Origin: Corynebacterium guangdongense
GTDB lineage: Bacteria; Actinomycetota; Actinomycetes; Mycobacteriales; Mycobacteriaceae
Direction: 5' to 3'
NCBI RefSeq assembly: GCF_030408915.1
Contig: NZ_CP047654.1
Span: forward strand, 992,001-1,056,000
Length of the DNA stretch: 64,000 nt
Positions 8,050 to 18,023 of this stretch are shown one piece after another. Position numbers and translations under genes: made by a program. A model generated the notes under the pieces. That model saw only the letters and a program-made list of their open reading frames with translations. It was not told the DNA's origin and did not search any database. The number at the start of each line of letters is the position of its first letter. The stretch's first letter is position 1.

Positions 8050-9430
8050 ATATCGTTTCGCCTTCTCCCGAGTCCTTGGAGATCTTGCGTGAGAGGTACA
8101 GTGCCTCCAGAGCCAGCTCGACGGCGGCGGCGCGCTCGCCCTCGGAGGAGGCGTCGAAGGCGGCGGCGATGTCCTCGTAGAGCGTGGACTCGCCGAGGTC
8201 GGGCAGCCCGGCCAGGAATTCCGCCGCGGTGACCCGCTCACCGGTGGACACCGTCGTCGAGCCGTCGAGGGCCGCGATCAACGGGGCGAAGTCGAGCTCG
8301 CGGACCCTCGGGCGCACGGCCTCGGCGGTGGCGGTGCGCAGCAGGTACTCCATGATCTGCCACTCGCGGCCCTCCTCACCGGGCTCGAACTCCACCTTGC
8401 CGGCGAGCACGTCGACGGCGGCCTCCAGATCGACGAGGCGGGCGACGGCCTCCGGCTCATGCTTGACGACGCTGCGGTGCTTCGCCGCCGCCGCCACCGT
8501 CTCCGCACCGGCGATCGTGAAGCGGGCCGATACCCCGGAGCGCTGGTTGACGGCGGGGGACTCGCGCAGTTGACGGGTGAAGCGGGCGAGAATCTCCAGC
8601 AGGATCGGCGGGACCTCGGCGGTCAGGTGCGCCTCCTGCCCGATGACGGCGATCTCGTCCGCCAGCGCCAGCGGGTAGTGGGTGCGGATCTCGGCGCCGA
8701 AGCGGTCCTTGAGCGGGGTGATGATCCGGCCGCGGTTGGTGTAGTCCTCCGGGTTCGCCGACGCCACAACGAGGACGTCGAGCGGCAGCCGCAGGGTGTA
8801 GCCGCGGATCTGGACGTCGCGCTCCTCCATGATGTTGAGCATGGAGACCTGGATGCGCTCGGCCAGGTCCGGCAGCTCGTTGATCGCGACGATGCCGCGG
8901 TTGGAGCGGGGGATGAGACCGAAGTGGATGGTCTCCGGGTCACCGAGCCGGCGGCCCTCGGCCACCCGCATCGGGTCGACGTCGCCGATGAGGTCGGCCA
9001 CCGAGGTGTCCGGGGTGGCGAGCTTCTCGGAGTAGCGCTCGTCGCGGTGCAGCCAACCGATCGGGGTGTCGTCCCCCTCGTCGATCACGCGAGACCGGGT
9101 CGCCTCGGTGATCGGCGCGGCGGGGTGCTCACGCAGCTCGGAGCCGAGGACGTAGGGGGTCCACTCGTCGAGCAGCCCGACCATCGTGCGCAGCAGGCGG
9201 GTCTTGCCCTGGCCGCGCTCGCCAAGCAGGACGATGTCATGGCCGGCGATCAGCGCACGCTCGACCTGGGGGATCACGGTGTGCTCCAGGCCGTGCAGGC
9301 CGGGCCAGGGGTTCTCCCCGGCGCCCAGTCTGGCCAGCAGGTTCTCCCGGATTTCCTCGCGCAGCGGGCGGTAGCGGTGGCCGGAGGCGTTGAGCTCTCC
9401 GAGGGTCGTGATGGTGGGTCGCTCACTCAT
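8042..9430 (-). CDS. MoxR/magnesium-chelatase-like AAA+ ATPase
   Basis: A 462-residue AAA+ protein. Walker A is GERGQGKT (residues 70-77). The ChlI/MoxR core follows, with a sensor region VVASANPEDYTNRGRII and an arginine-rich helical lid. It resembles the I subunit of magnesium chelatase but sits beside a VWA protein rather than chelatase subunits, so a general chaperone role is likely. The ATG at 9430 (MSERPTITT) is preferred to one 60 nt earlier because TAGCCT is placed exactly 7 nt before it. It is the first gene of a two-gene operon with the VWA gene, overlapping by 8 nt. Confidence 0.9.
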   Translation of the reverse strand: MSERPTITTLGELNASGHRYRPLREEIRENLLARLGAGENPWPGLHGLEHTVIPQVERALIAGHDIVLLGERGQGKTRLLRTMVGLLDEWTPYVLGSELREHPAAPITEATRSRVIDEGDDTPIGWLHRDERYSEKLATPDTSVADLIGDVDPMRVAEGRRLGDPETIHFGLIPRSNRGIVAINELPDLAERIQVSMLNIMEERDVQIRGYTLRLPLDVLVVASANPEDYTNRGRIITPLKDRFGAEIRTHYPLALADEIAVIGQEAHLTAEVPPILLEILARFTRQLRESPAVNQRSGVSARFTIAGAETVAAAAKHRSVVKHEPEAVARLVDLEAAVDVLAGKVEFEPGEEGREWQIMEYLLRTATAEAVRPRVRELDFAPLIAALDGSTTVSTGERVTAAEFLAGLPDLGESTLYEDIAAAFDASSEGERAAAVELALEALYLSRKISKDSGEGETIYG

Positions 9431-9618
9431 GGGATCCAGGCTAGTGAAGATGGCCGACGGCGGGTCGGGGTCCTGCGGCTCCTGGGTCACAGGCGTCGGG
9501 TCACAGGTCGGGATTCTACGTTCTGGGTGGGTAAGGAAGGCGCTCTCCGGCCAGCGTTCTCTGGCCCGGGGCGGGCGCCACCCCCTCGGCGGAACCGGCT
9601 ACTAGGCTCGTGGCCACC

Positions 9619-10284
9619 ATGACTGACACCACGCCCGTCACCACCCTGATCCTCCTCGTCCGCCACGGCGCCACTCCCACCACCGGTCAGGTCCTGCCCG
9701 GTCGCGCGCCGGGTCTGCACCTGGCCGAGCGCGGGGACGCGCAGGCCCGGGAGGTCGCGGAAAGGCTGGAGGGGCTGGCGCTGGACGCCATCTACTCCTC
9801 GCCGATGGAGCGGGCGCAGGAGACGGCCGCGCCCACGGCGGCGGCGACGGGGCTCGACGTGCGCGTCGACAAGCGGCTCATCGAGTGCGAGTTCGGGGAA
9901 TGGACCGGCGCGAAGCTGAGCGACCTGTACAAGTTGCCCGAGTGGCAGACGGTGCAGCAGTCGCCCTCGCAGTTCCGTTTCCCGGGCGGGGAGTCCTTCG
10001 TCGAGATGCAGGAGCGGATGGTCTCCTGCCTGCTGGAGCTGGCGGACCGGCACAGGGGCGGGCGCATCGCGCTGTTCTCGCACGCCGATCCGCTCAAGGC
10101 GCTCGTCGCCTGGCTGCAGGGCTCGCCGCTGGACGCGTTCCAGAAGATCAGCATTGACACGGGGTCGGTGTCCGCGGCCCGCATCGCCGACGACGGCACC
10201 GCCGGCATGGTGGTGACCAACTCGCGCACCGGTTCGCTGGCCTACCTGGGGGCCTACCTGGGGGACCCGGGGGAGAGGCCGTGA
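9619..10284 (+). CDS. Histidine phosphatase family protein (MSMEG_4193-type phosphomutase)
   Basis: A 221-residue branch-2-like phosphoglycerate-mutase-fold protein. The catalytic histidine is in LVRHGAT near the N-terminus. It also has YSSPMERAQETA, the acidic WTGAKLSDL region, and the second histidine in FSHADPLK. In many actinobacteria this protein precedes the SCO1664 family gene, as here, with a GTGA overlap. The physiological substrate is unknown. TAGGCT at 9603-9608 lies just upstream; the ATG at 9619 fits it better than the in-frame GTG at 9610. Confidence 0.88.
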   Translation: MTDTTPVTTLILLVRHGATPTTGQVLPGRAPGLHLAERGDAQAREVAERLEGLALDAIYSSPMERAQETAAPTAAATGLDVRVDKRLIECEFGEWTGAKLSDLYKLPEWQTVQQSPSQFRFPGGESFVEMQERMVSCLLELADRHRGGRIALFSHADPLKALVAWLQGSPLDAFQKISIDTGSVSAARIADDGTAGMVVTNSRTGSLAYLGAYLGDPGERP

Positions 10285-10973
10285 ACCCGGAGAGCCTCCT
10301 GCAGAACGGTGAACTGGGCATCGTCACCCAGCTCGTCGAGTCCTCCAACCTCGGCTTTGTCGTCGACGCCACACTCGGTGAGGAGTACGGCTGGGGCGTC
10401 TACAAACCGCTCATGGGCGAACGCCCGCTCCATGATTTCCCGCCCGGCCTGCACCGGCGGGAGCGGGCCGCCTACCTGCTCAGCGAGTATCTGGGGTGGG
10501 GCGTGGTCCCGCCGACGGTCATCCGTGAGGACGCGCCCTTCGGCGTCGGCTCGATCCAGTGGTTCATCGAGCATGAGGGCTGGCACTACTTCCCGATGCT
10601 CGAGCAGCGGCCTGAGCTGCACCCGCAGCTCAAGCGCATGGCCGTGTTCGATCTTCTCGCCAACAACACCGACCGCAAGTCCGGGCACGTGCTTCTCGAC
10701 GCCGAGAACCACGTCTGGGGCATCGACCAGGGCCTGTGCTTCAGCGTGGAGCCGAAGCTGCGCACGGTGATCTGGGATTTTGCCCACGAGACCATCGACG
10801 ATGAGCTGGTGGCGGCGGTCGAACCGCTGGTGGCGGGGATTCCGGAGAATATCGCGGAGCTGCTCGACGAGGATGAGGTCTGGGCGCTGCGTGGCCGGGC
10901 CAACCGCATCGTCCGGCTGCCGTTCCTGCCAAAGCCGTATTCACAGTTCCAGTACCCCTGGCCATTGGTGTAG
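10281..10973 (+). CDS. SCO1664 family protein (PI3/4-kinase-like fold)
   Basis: A 230-residue protein of the SCO1664 family, distantly related to phosphatidylinositol 3/4-kinase-like domains. Visible signatures are VYKPLMGERPLHDFP near the N-terminus, AVFDLLANNTDRKSGHVL in the middle (the N-x-D-R loop expected for the catalytic region), and HVWGIDQGLCF. The substrate is unknown. It overlaps the phosphatase stop by 4 nt (GTGA). In many actinobacteria the cluster continues with DUF3090 and mshC, which are absent here. Confidence 0.85.
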   Translation: MNPESLLQNGELGIVTQLVESSNLGFVVDATLGEEYGWGVYKPLMGERPLHDFPPGLHRRERAAYLLSEYLGWGVVPPTVIREDAPFGVGSIQWFIEHEGWHYFPMLEQRPELHPQLKRMAVFDLLANNTDRKSGHVLLDAENHVWGIDQGLCFSVEPKLRTVIWDFAHETIDDELVAAVEPLVAGIPENIAELLDEDEVWALRGRANRIVRLPFLPKPYSQFQYPWPLV

Positions 10974-10990
10974 GCACCGAGCCAACGAAA

Positions 10991-11010
10991 CATACCCCAC
11001 TGGGTATGGT
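10991..11010 (+). promoter_or_regulatory. CsoR/CstR-like palindrome overlapping the -10 of the MFS gene
   Basis: CATACCC-CACT-GGGTATG (10991-11008) is a perfect 7-bp inverted repeat. Its right arm runs into TATGGT at 11005-11010, which lies 6 nt before the ATG of the MFS gene. The TACCC....GGGTA layout resembles operators of CsoR/CstR-type copper or persulfide sensors. That likeness is from memory and the regulator is not in the window. Position over the -10 suggests repression. Confidence 0.5.
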
Positions 11011-11016
11011 GTTGAC

Positions 11017-12273
11017 ATGCGTCAGCAAATTCGTGTGAAAGCAGCGCCCATGACCAAGCCGCCGGCCACGCCAGCCATGCCTCCCCTTATCCTCGGGGTT
11101 CTCGCCCTCGTGTCGGCCCTCGAGCCCCTCTCCATCAACATGTATCTCTCCGGCCTGCCACGGCTGGCCGGGGATCTGGACGTCACCCAGGCCGGCGCCC
11201 AGTTGACCCTGACGTTCTTCCTCCTCGGCATGTCGCTGGGGCAGCTGGTCATGGGCACGCTGTCCGACGCCGTGGGCCGACGGGGGCTCTTCGTCGGCGG
11301 CGTCATCGTCACCGTCGTCGCCTCCGTCGTGGCGGCCGTCGCCCCGACCGCGCCCGTGCTCTTCCTGGCCCGTTTCCTCATGGGCCTGGCGGCCGGCACC
11401 GCGGTGGTGCTGGCCCGCGCCGTCGCCGGTGACCTGGTCAGGGGGCAGGAGCTGGCGCGGGTGTTCTCCCTGCTCATGCTGCTCGGCGGCGTCGCCCCCG
11501 TCATCGGCCCTGTCGTGGGCGGGTTCATCGTCGACACCGCCGGTTGGCGTGGCGTGTTCTGGGTGCTGGCCGGACTCAACGCGATCATGATGGTCGCCGT
11601 CATCGCCGCCATCCCCGAGACCCTGCCCAGGGCCAGTCGCACCGGCGGTGGCGTCGGCCAGCTCCTTCGCGCCATCGGCGCCCTGCTGCGCGACCGCGCC
11701 TACCTCGGCTTCACCCTCGGCTACATCTTCAGCTTTTCCACCATGTTCACCTACGTCGCCGCCTCACCCTTTCTCCTGCAGGAGGACTTCGGCTTCACGC
11801 CGGTCCAGTACTCGATCATCTTCGCGGTCAACACCACCGGCATGTTCCTCACCTCGCTGGTCAACGCCCGGCTCGTCCGCCGCGTCGGCCCGCTGCCCCT
11901 GGCGCGCGTGGGCAACCTCCTCATGGTCGCCGCCGTCGCCTACCTGCTCGTGGCCTCCTTCCTGGGCGCCGGCCGCTGGGCCATCCTCGCCGGCCTGTTC
12001 GTGACGGTCTCCTCGATGGGTCTGAACTTCGGCAACACCTCCGCCCTGGCCATCTCCCGCGCCGGCACGCTCACCGGCTCCGCCTCGGCGTTCATGGGCG
12101 CGGGGCAGTTCCTCGTCGCCGGCCTGCTCGCGCCGACGGTGGCGTGGGTGGTCGCCCAGGGGCTGAATCAGGCCCAGGGCATGGCGATCGTCATGGGGAT
12201 CGTCGCACTGGCCGCGGCCGCCGGCGTCTGGGGCGGCGGGGCGGCCCTGGAGAGGGAGGGCGCCAGCGCCTGA
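11017..12273 (+). CDS. MFS transporter, Bcr/CflA-type drug efflux
   Basis: A 418-residue, 12-helix major facilitator. The N-terminal half has PLSINMYLSGLPRLAGDL, the D-x-x-x-P-like opening of the Bcr/CflA group, and GQLVMGTLSDAVGRRG, the MFS loop 2-3 motif. Helix 5 carries GGVAPVIGPVVGG, the antiporter motif C. Bcr/CflA pumps export bicyclomycin, sulfonamides, chloramphenicol or small peptides in other bacteria. The ATG at 11017 was chosen because TATGGT lies 6 nt before it (leaderless). The frame is open farther upstream but there overlaps the previous gene. The palindrome on the promoter suggests controlled expression. Confidence 0.88.
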   Translation: MRQQIRVKAAPMTKPPATPAMPPLILGVLALVSALEPLSINMYLSGLPRLAGDLDVTQAGAQLTLTFFLLGMSLGQLVMGTLSDAVGRRGLFVGGVIVTVVASVVAAVAPTAPVLFLARFLMGLAAGTAVVLARAVAGDLVRGQELARVFSLLMLLGGVAPVIGPVVGGFIVDTAGWRGVFWVLAGLNAIMMVAVIAAIPETLPRASRTGGGVGQLLRAIGALLRDRAYLGFTLGYIFSFSTMFTYVAASPFLLQEDFGFTPVQYSIIFAVNTTGMFLTSLVNARLVRRVGPLPLARVGNLLMVAAVAYLLVASFLGAGRWAILAGLFVTVSSMGLNFGNTSALAISRAGTLTGSASAFMGAGQFLVAGLLAPTVAWVVAQGLNQAQGMAIVMGIVALAAAAGVWGGGAALEREGASA

Positions 12274-12286
12274 CAGAATGGGTGCC

Positions 12287-12880
12287 ATGGAGAATCTGCG
12301 TGAGGCGACGAACATGGGTCCGTGGGACCAGCTCTGGTTCTACCTGGGACTGACCCCGCTGCAGGCGCTCGCGGTGGCACTGGCCTCCGCGGCGCTGTAC
12401 TTCTTCTTCCTCCTGCTCAACAAGCTGGTCGGGCAGCGTCTCTTCATGAAGATGACCGGTTTCGACATGTTGCTGGTCATCGTCCTGGGCGCGATCATCG
12501 GCCGGGCCATGATGGGGCACACGCCGACCTTCGCCGCCGGGGTCCTGGTCATGGTCGTCCTCATCACCCTGGAGTTCTTTTTCGGCAAGCTCAGCGGTCA
12601 TCCCCGGCTGGGGCGCATGATCAACAATCAGCCGGTGCTGCTCATCGCTGACGGCGAGCTGCTTCGCGACGAGATGCGGCGGACCCGCGTCACCACGATG
12701 GACGTCACCGCCACGCTGCGCGGCAAGGGCATTCATTCGCGTACGGAGGTGGCGGCGCTCATTCTCGAGCGCACCGGGGAGATGTCAGTGCTGCGCAAGG
12801 GCACGCCCATCGACGCCGACTTGATCGCCGACGTCCGCTCCGGCTATCGGCTGCCGAAGGGGCTGATCAGGGACCGCTAG
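12287..12880 (+). CDS. DUF421 domain-containing membrane protein
   Basis: A 197-residue YetF/YdfR-like (DUF421) protein. Three N-terminal membrane helices include FLLLNKLVGQRLFMKMTGFDMLLVIVLG, written here as two overlapping parts: LVGQRLFMKMTGFD and LLVIVLGAIIG. A soluble C-terminal domain carries RTRVTTMDVTATLRGKGI. Family members occur in spores and envelopes, with unclear function. The ATG at 12287 is preferred to the one at 12278 because CAGAAT (12274-12279) stands 7 nt before it and would overlap the earlier ATG. The gene follows the MFS stop by 13 bp but seems to have its own promoter. Confidence 0.85.
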   Translation: MENLREATNMGPWDQLWFYLGLTPLQALAVALASAALYFFFLLLNKLVGQRLFMKMTGFDMLLVIVLGAIIGRAMMGHTPTFAAGVLVMVVLITLEFFFGKLSGHPRLGRMINNQPVLLIADGELLRDEMRRTRVTTMDVTATLRGKGIHSRTEVAALILERTGEMSVLRKGTPIDADLIADVRSGYRLPKGLIRDR

Positions 12881-13069
12881 GCGGTGAGGGTGGGCATGTT
12901 CGGGCCCCTCGACATTCCGGGGGTGGTGATGACCACCGGTCTGGGGAAGAATAGTGCACATGTCTGTGATCTGGATTACGCTCTCCGGTCGCCATTAAGC
13001 TCTAGAAAACCAGTGAAAAATCGCGGTAGGCTTGTGTCCTGCCGACCAACGACCGAAAGTGAGCCCACC

Positions 13070-13513
13070 ATGCGCATCGTCATCGGCGCCCCCGGCAATG
13101 GGATGGTCCTCAAGGAGGAGCTGAAGTCCTTCCTGGAGGCCGACGACCGTGTCTCCCAGGTCATCGACCTGTCCGCACCGGGTATCACCTACCCGGACGT
13201 CTCCTTCCGGGCGGGTCAGGCGATCATCGAGGGCAAGGCCGACCGCGGCCTGCTGGTATGCGGCACCGGCATCGGCACCGCCATCGCGGCCAGCAAGGTG
13301 CCGGGCGTGCGCGCAGCCACGGCCCACCAGCTGGAGACGGTGCGTGGGGCGGTGGTGAACTACGACGCCCAGATCCTCTGCATGGGCCAGAACGTCATCG
13401 CGCCGATCGCGGCGGCGGGGCTTCTCGACGCCTGGCTCGACTTCCGGCACGACCCACAGGGCGCCTACGCGCCCAAGCTGGCCGAGATCTTGGAGTACGA
13501 GTCCTTCCTGTAG
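13070..13513 (+). CDS. RpiB/LacA/LacB family sugar-phosphate isomerase
   Basis: A 147-residue protein with the RpiB fold. DLSAPGITYPDVSFRAGQAI is followed by RGLLVCGTGIGTAIAASKVPG, the conserved C-G-T-G-x-G active-site segment with the catalytic Cys. Related corynebacterial and mycobacterial proteins isomerise tetrose or pentose phosphates; D-erythrulose 4-phosphate isomerase is one close activity. No sugar kinase or transporter is adjacent, so the substrate is not assigned. The frame is open back to 12884, but the start at 13070 follows a GAAAG-type RBS and a TAGGCT hexamer at 13027-13032. Between 12881 and 13069 there is no other gene. Confidence 0.85.
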   Translation: MRIVIGAPGNGMVLKEELKSFLEADDRVSQVIDLSAPGITYPDVSFRAGQAIIEGKADRGLLVCGTGIGTAIAASKVPGVRAATAHQLETVRGAVVNYDAQILCMGQNVIAPIAAAGLLDAWLDFRHDPQGAYAPKLAEILEYESFL

Positions 13514-13518
13514 GCGGG

Positions 13519-14157
13519 CTACACCTCGACTGACTCGCCCGGTCGCAGCGGCGTGAACTCCAGGTCGTGATGCTGGGCCAGCTTCGTGAGCAGTCCCGTG
13601 CGCAGGGTGACGCCGTTGTCGTTGTCGATGCCGTCATGGATGCCGATGAAGCGCGGCGGCTTCGACTCGCCCAGGTAGGTGTCGACGTCGAGCATCTTCA
13701 GCCAGGGCGCGGACACCGGTATGAGCACGGTCTCCACGCCGCGCAGCCGTTCGCTGAGGCGGGGGAAGGAGTCCCCGGTCTGGAAGACGGTGCCGTTGAG
13801 GATGAAACCGAGGTTCTCCGGCAATGGAATGAAACTGGTGATCGTGCCGTGCGGCGTCTCGAAGGTCTCCACCGTGATCTCCCCGACGGTAAAGGTGTCC
13901 CCGTCGGCGACCACCGTGTACTCGGAGCTGAGGTGTTCGGCCAGCTCGGCCGGCCCGTAGATCGCCAGGGCGGGGTTCTTCGTTTTGGCGGCGTCGAGGG
14001 CGGCGGCGTCGACGTGGTCCGGATGGATGTGGGTGATCAGGACGGCGTCGGCGGAATCCAGGTTCTCCGGAGTCTCGAAGGAGCCCGGGTCGACGATGAC
14101 GGTGGTGTCACCGTGCGTGTAGTCGACGCAGGCGTGGAAACGGCGTGTGATTCTCAT
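13519..14157 (-). CDS. MBL-fold metallo-hydrolase
   Basis: A 212-residue metallo-beta-lactamase-fold protein of the short UlaG-like type. It has a metal site ITHIHPDHVDAA, an early DPGSFETPENL strand, and a late PVSAPWLKM region. The substrate is unknown. The ATG at 14157 (MRITRRFHA) is preferred to the one at 14166 because CACAAT is placed 7 nt before it on the minus strand. It converges on the isomerase gene with a 5-bp gap. Confidence 0.85.
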   Translation of the reverse strand: MRITRRFHACVDYTHGDTTVIVDPGSFETPENLDSADAVLITHIHPDHVDAAALDAAKTKNPALAIYGPAELAEHLSSEYTVVADGDTFTVGEITVETFETPHGTITSFIPLPENLGFILNGTVFQTGDSFPRLSERLRGVETVLIPVSAPWLKMLDVDTYLGESKPPRFIGIHDGIDNDNGVTLRTGLLTKLAQHHDLEFTPLRPGESVEV

Positions 14158-14210
14158 GCCCGCCATTGTGGCAGGAATCCGCAGGGCCGGCCCGGGTACG
14201 CTGGGTAGGC

Positions 14211-14732
14211 ATGAAGCTGCAGCTTGTCACCGGGGACATCACGACGATGCGTGTCCATGCCGTCGTCAACGCCGCCAACTCCACCCTGCTCGGCGGGGGC
14301 GGGGTGGACGGGGCGATTCACGCGGCGGCCGGGCCGCAGCTGCTGGCCGCCTGCCGGATCATCCGCGACACGGTGCTGCCCGAGGGCCTGGCGCCGGGCA
14401 GGGCCATCTCCACGACGGCGGGCGCGCTGAGCGCAAAATGGGTCATCCACACCGTCGGCCCGGTCTATTCCATCACCGAGGACCGCTCCGAGACCCTGGC
14501 CAGCGCCTACCGGGAGTCGCTGCGCGTCGCCCAGCACGTGGGGGCGCGAACCCTCGCCTTTCCGGCGATCTCGGCCGGGGTGTACGGCTGGCCGATGGCC
14601 GACGCTGCCCGCATCGCCGTGGAGACCGTCCGGGCGATGACGGCGGAGGTCGGCGCAGACATCGACGAGGTCACCTTCGTCGCTTTTGACGAGCGCGCCG
14701 CCCGGGCGTTCCGCACCGCCCTGGACAACTAG
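14211..14732 (+). CDS. Macro domain protein (O-acetyl-ADP-ribose deacetylase type)
   Basis: A 173-residue stand-alone macro domain. It starts KLQLVTGDITTM and has VVNAANSTLLGGGGVDGAI, the ADP-ribose-binding loop with the conserved Asn residues. It ends with the FPAISAGVYGWP substrate loop and a VTFVAFDERA strand. MacroD/YmdB-type enzymes remove ADP-ribose from proteins or hydrolyse O-acetyl-ADP-ribose in the cytoplasm. The ATG at 14211 has TACGCT 8 nt upstream (14197-14202). The frame extends to 14166, but that part is not family-like. Confidence 0.92.
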   Translation: MKLQLVTGDITTMRVHAVVNAANSTLLGGGGVDGAIHAAAGPQLLAACRIIRDTVLPEGLAPGRAISTTAGALSAKWVIHTVGPVYSITEDRSETLASAYRESLRVAQHVGARTLAFPAISAGVYGWPMADAARIAVETVRAMTAEVGADIDEVTFVAFDERAARAFRTALDN

Positions 14733-14746
14733 AAAGGCACCCCCGC

Positions 14747-15289
14747 ATGGCCACCCTTGACGCACTGCCCGCACTCATCGTCGTCGACTGCCAGCCCCGG
14801 CACCTGGGGATGCTCGCGCACCCGATGCGCGATCAGATCGTCCGGATCGCCGACCGGCTCGCGACGCAGTTCCGGGCGCATGAGCACCCCGTCGTGTGGA
14901 CGCGCCTGCGCGATCTTCCGGTGGGGCGCGTCGACGCGCTCGGGCCTGAGGATCTCCCCGAGGCCACCGACGAGCTCCACCCGGACTGCCTGCTCGGCGA
15001 CGCCGACCTGCGGCCCGAACCACGCCGGCGGCTCAACGCGCTGGATGACGGGCTTGTCGACGCCCTCCGTGACAGCGGCGTCCACCAGATCGTCCTGGCC
15101 GGGCTGACCACTGGCGGCGCCGTGGAGTCCACCGCCCGGGCCGCCTACGACGCCGGTTTCAACGTCTATGTCGTCGCCGACGGCGTCGCCGACGTGGATC
15201 CGCGTCGCCACGATTGTGCCCTCGTCGATTCTCTGCCGTTCGTCGCGGAGATTGGCTGGAGCGAAGAAATCGAACATCAAATAAGGTGA
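14747..15289 (+). CDS. Isochorismatase-like hydrolase family protein lacking the catalytic Cys
   Basis: A 180-residue protein of the isochorismatase/nicotinamidase superfamily. Asp14 in IVVDCQ matches the catalytic Asp, and the cis-peptide loop is at GLTTGGAVESTARAAYDAG. In nicotinamidases a Cys stands where Ala125 is found here (TTGGAV instead of TxxCV), so a thiol mechanism is not possible. True isochorismatases also lack this Cys, so it may act on an enol ether or be catalytically inactive. A GAAAGG ribosome-binding site (14732-14737) precedes the ATG. It sits 14 bp after the macro gene and is probably co-transcribed. Confidence 0.8.
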   Translation: MATLDALPALIVVDCQPRHLGMLAHPMRDQIVRIADRLATQFRAHEHPVVWTRLRDLPVGRVDALGPEDLPEATDELHPDCLLGDADLRPEPRRRLNALDDGLVDALRDSGVHQIVLAGLTTGGAVESTARAAYDAGFNVYVVADGVADVDPRRHDCALVDSLPFVAEIGWSEEIEHQIR

Positions 15290-15293
15290 AGTC

Positions 15294-16484
15294 ATGCGAC
15301 CGTTCCTGCCACTCGTCGTCAGCACCGCGCTGACCCTGTCGGCCTGCACCGGCTCCCCTGATGAGGCCACCGCCACCTCCACCAACCCAGCCACCAATCC
15401 AGCCATCAGTACCTCCGGATCCAGTTCCCTGTCCTCGGGCTCCTCGGAGCGGGCCGGGTTCGAGGAATTCACCGTCACCAACCACGGCCGCTTCGACGAG
15501 GGCTGGGCCATGGCGTTTTTGCCGGGCACCGACCTGCTGCTGATCACTGAGCGCGGCGGTGCCCTCAAGTTACGAGACCAGGCCACCGGCGAAGTGCGTG
15601 AGGTCAGCGGCGCGCCGAAGGTATACCACGTCGAGCAGGCGGGTCTCCACGACGTGGTGGCCGGGCCCACCTTCGAGCGCGACGGCACCGTCTACCTCTC
15701 CTGGGTGAAACAGGAGCGGGGCAGTGAGCCGCGGGGCGTGGTCGCCCGGGCGCGTCTCGACACGGAGTCCGCGGAGCTGACGGACGTCACCGAGATCTGG
15801 CAGCAGGAGCCGCTGGAGGGGGCCGCCCACTTCTCCCTGCGCATGCTCATCCAGGACGATCACCTGTTCCTGACCTCCGGCGAAAGGGCGGCATTCGACC
15901 CCGCCCAGGACGTCACCTCCACCCTGGGCAAGATCCTGCGCCTGACCCTCGACGGGCGGCCCGCCCCGGGCAACCCCTTCGCAGGTCAGGGTGGCCGGGC
16001 GGATGAGGTCTGGTCGATGGGCCACCGAAACCCGCTGGGCATCGACCAGGATTCCACCGGCCAGATCTGGAGCACGGAGATGGGCCCGAAGGGCGGTGAC
16101 GAGCTCAACGCTATCGTCGAGGGCGGCAACTACGGGTGGCCGGAGGCGTCGATGGGCGTCAACTACGACGGCAGTGATATCCCCGACCATGCCGAGGGCG
16201 ACGGGTTCATCGCGCCGGCCGCGTACTGGGCGCCGTCGATAAGCCCGGGTTCCCTGGAAATCTACGACGGGGAACTCTTCGCCGGCTGGGCGGACAGTGC
16301 GCTCGTCGGCGGGCTGTCCGGCCGGACGCTGGTCCGGCTGGAACTCGACGGCAGTGATGCGCGCGTCGTGGGGCAGTGGGACATGGGCGAGCGTATCCGC
16401 GCGGTGGAGGAGGCCCCGGACGGATCCGTCTGGCTGCTGGAGGACGGCGGCCGCGGGCGGCTGCTCGAATTGCGGCCGGGGTAG
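15294..16484 (+). CDS. PQQ-dependent sugar dehydrogenase-like lipoprotein (glucose/sorbosone dehydrogenase fold)
   Basis: A 396-residue secreted lipoprotein. The signal peptide ends in a lipobox LSAC (Cys18), followed by a Ser/Thr-rich linker to about residue 55. The beta-propeller shows family motifs: WAMAFLPGTDLLLITERGG at the start, GAAHFSLRMLI with the catalytic-type His, VWSMGHRNPLGI, and ELNAIVEGGNYGWP. Homologues (Asd/YliI-type) bind PQQ and oxidise aldoses at the cell surface; whether this host makes PQQ is unknown. It begins 5 bp after the preceding gene, so it may share its transcript. Confidence 0.88.
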   Translation: MRPFLPLVVSTALTLSACTGSPDEATATSTNPATNPAISTSGSSSLSSGSSERAGFEEFTVTNHGRFDEGWAMAFLPGTDLLLITERGGALKLRDQATGEVREVSGAPKVYHVEQAGLHDVVAGPTFERDGTVYLSWVKQERGSEPRGVVARARLDTESAELTDVTEIWQQEPLEGAAHFSLRMLIQDDHLFLTSGERAAFDPAQDVTSTLGKILRLTLDGRPAPGNPFAGQGGRADEVWSMGHRNPLGIDQDSTGQIWSTEMGPKGGDELNAIVEGGNYGWPEASMGVNYDGSDIPDHAEGDGFIAPAAYWAPSISPGSLEIYDGELFAGWADSALVGGLSGRTLVRLELDGSDARVVGQWDMGERIRAVEEAPDGSVWLLEDGGRGRLLELRPG

Positions 16485-17984
<1,500 letters not shown>

Positions 17985-18023
17985 CGCCGGTATGGCGTCG
18001 GGTTCAGCCGCGGGCGGGGCGGT

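Noticed and set aside
12884..13069. N-terminal extension of the sugar-phosphate isomerase
   Set aside because: The extra residues have no family match, and a promoter hexamer and RBS lie inside the stretch, before 13070.
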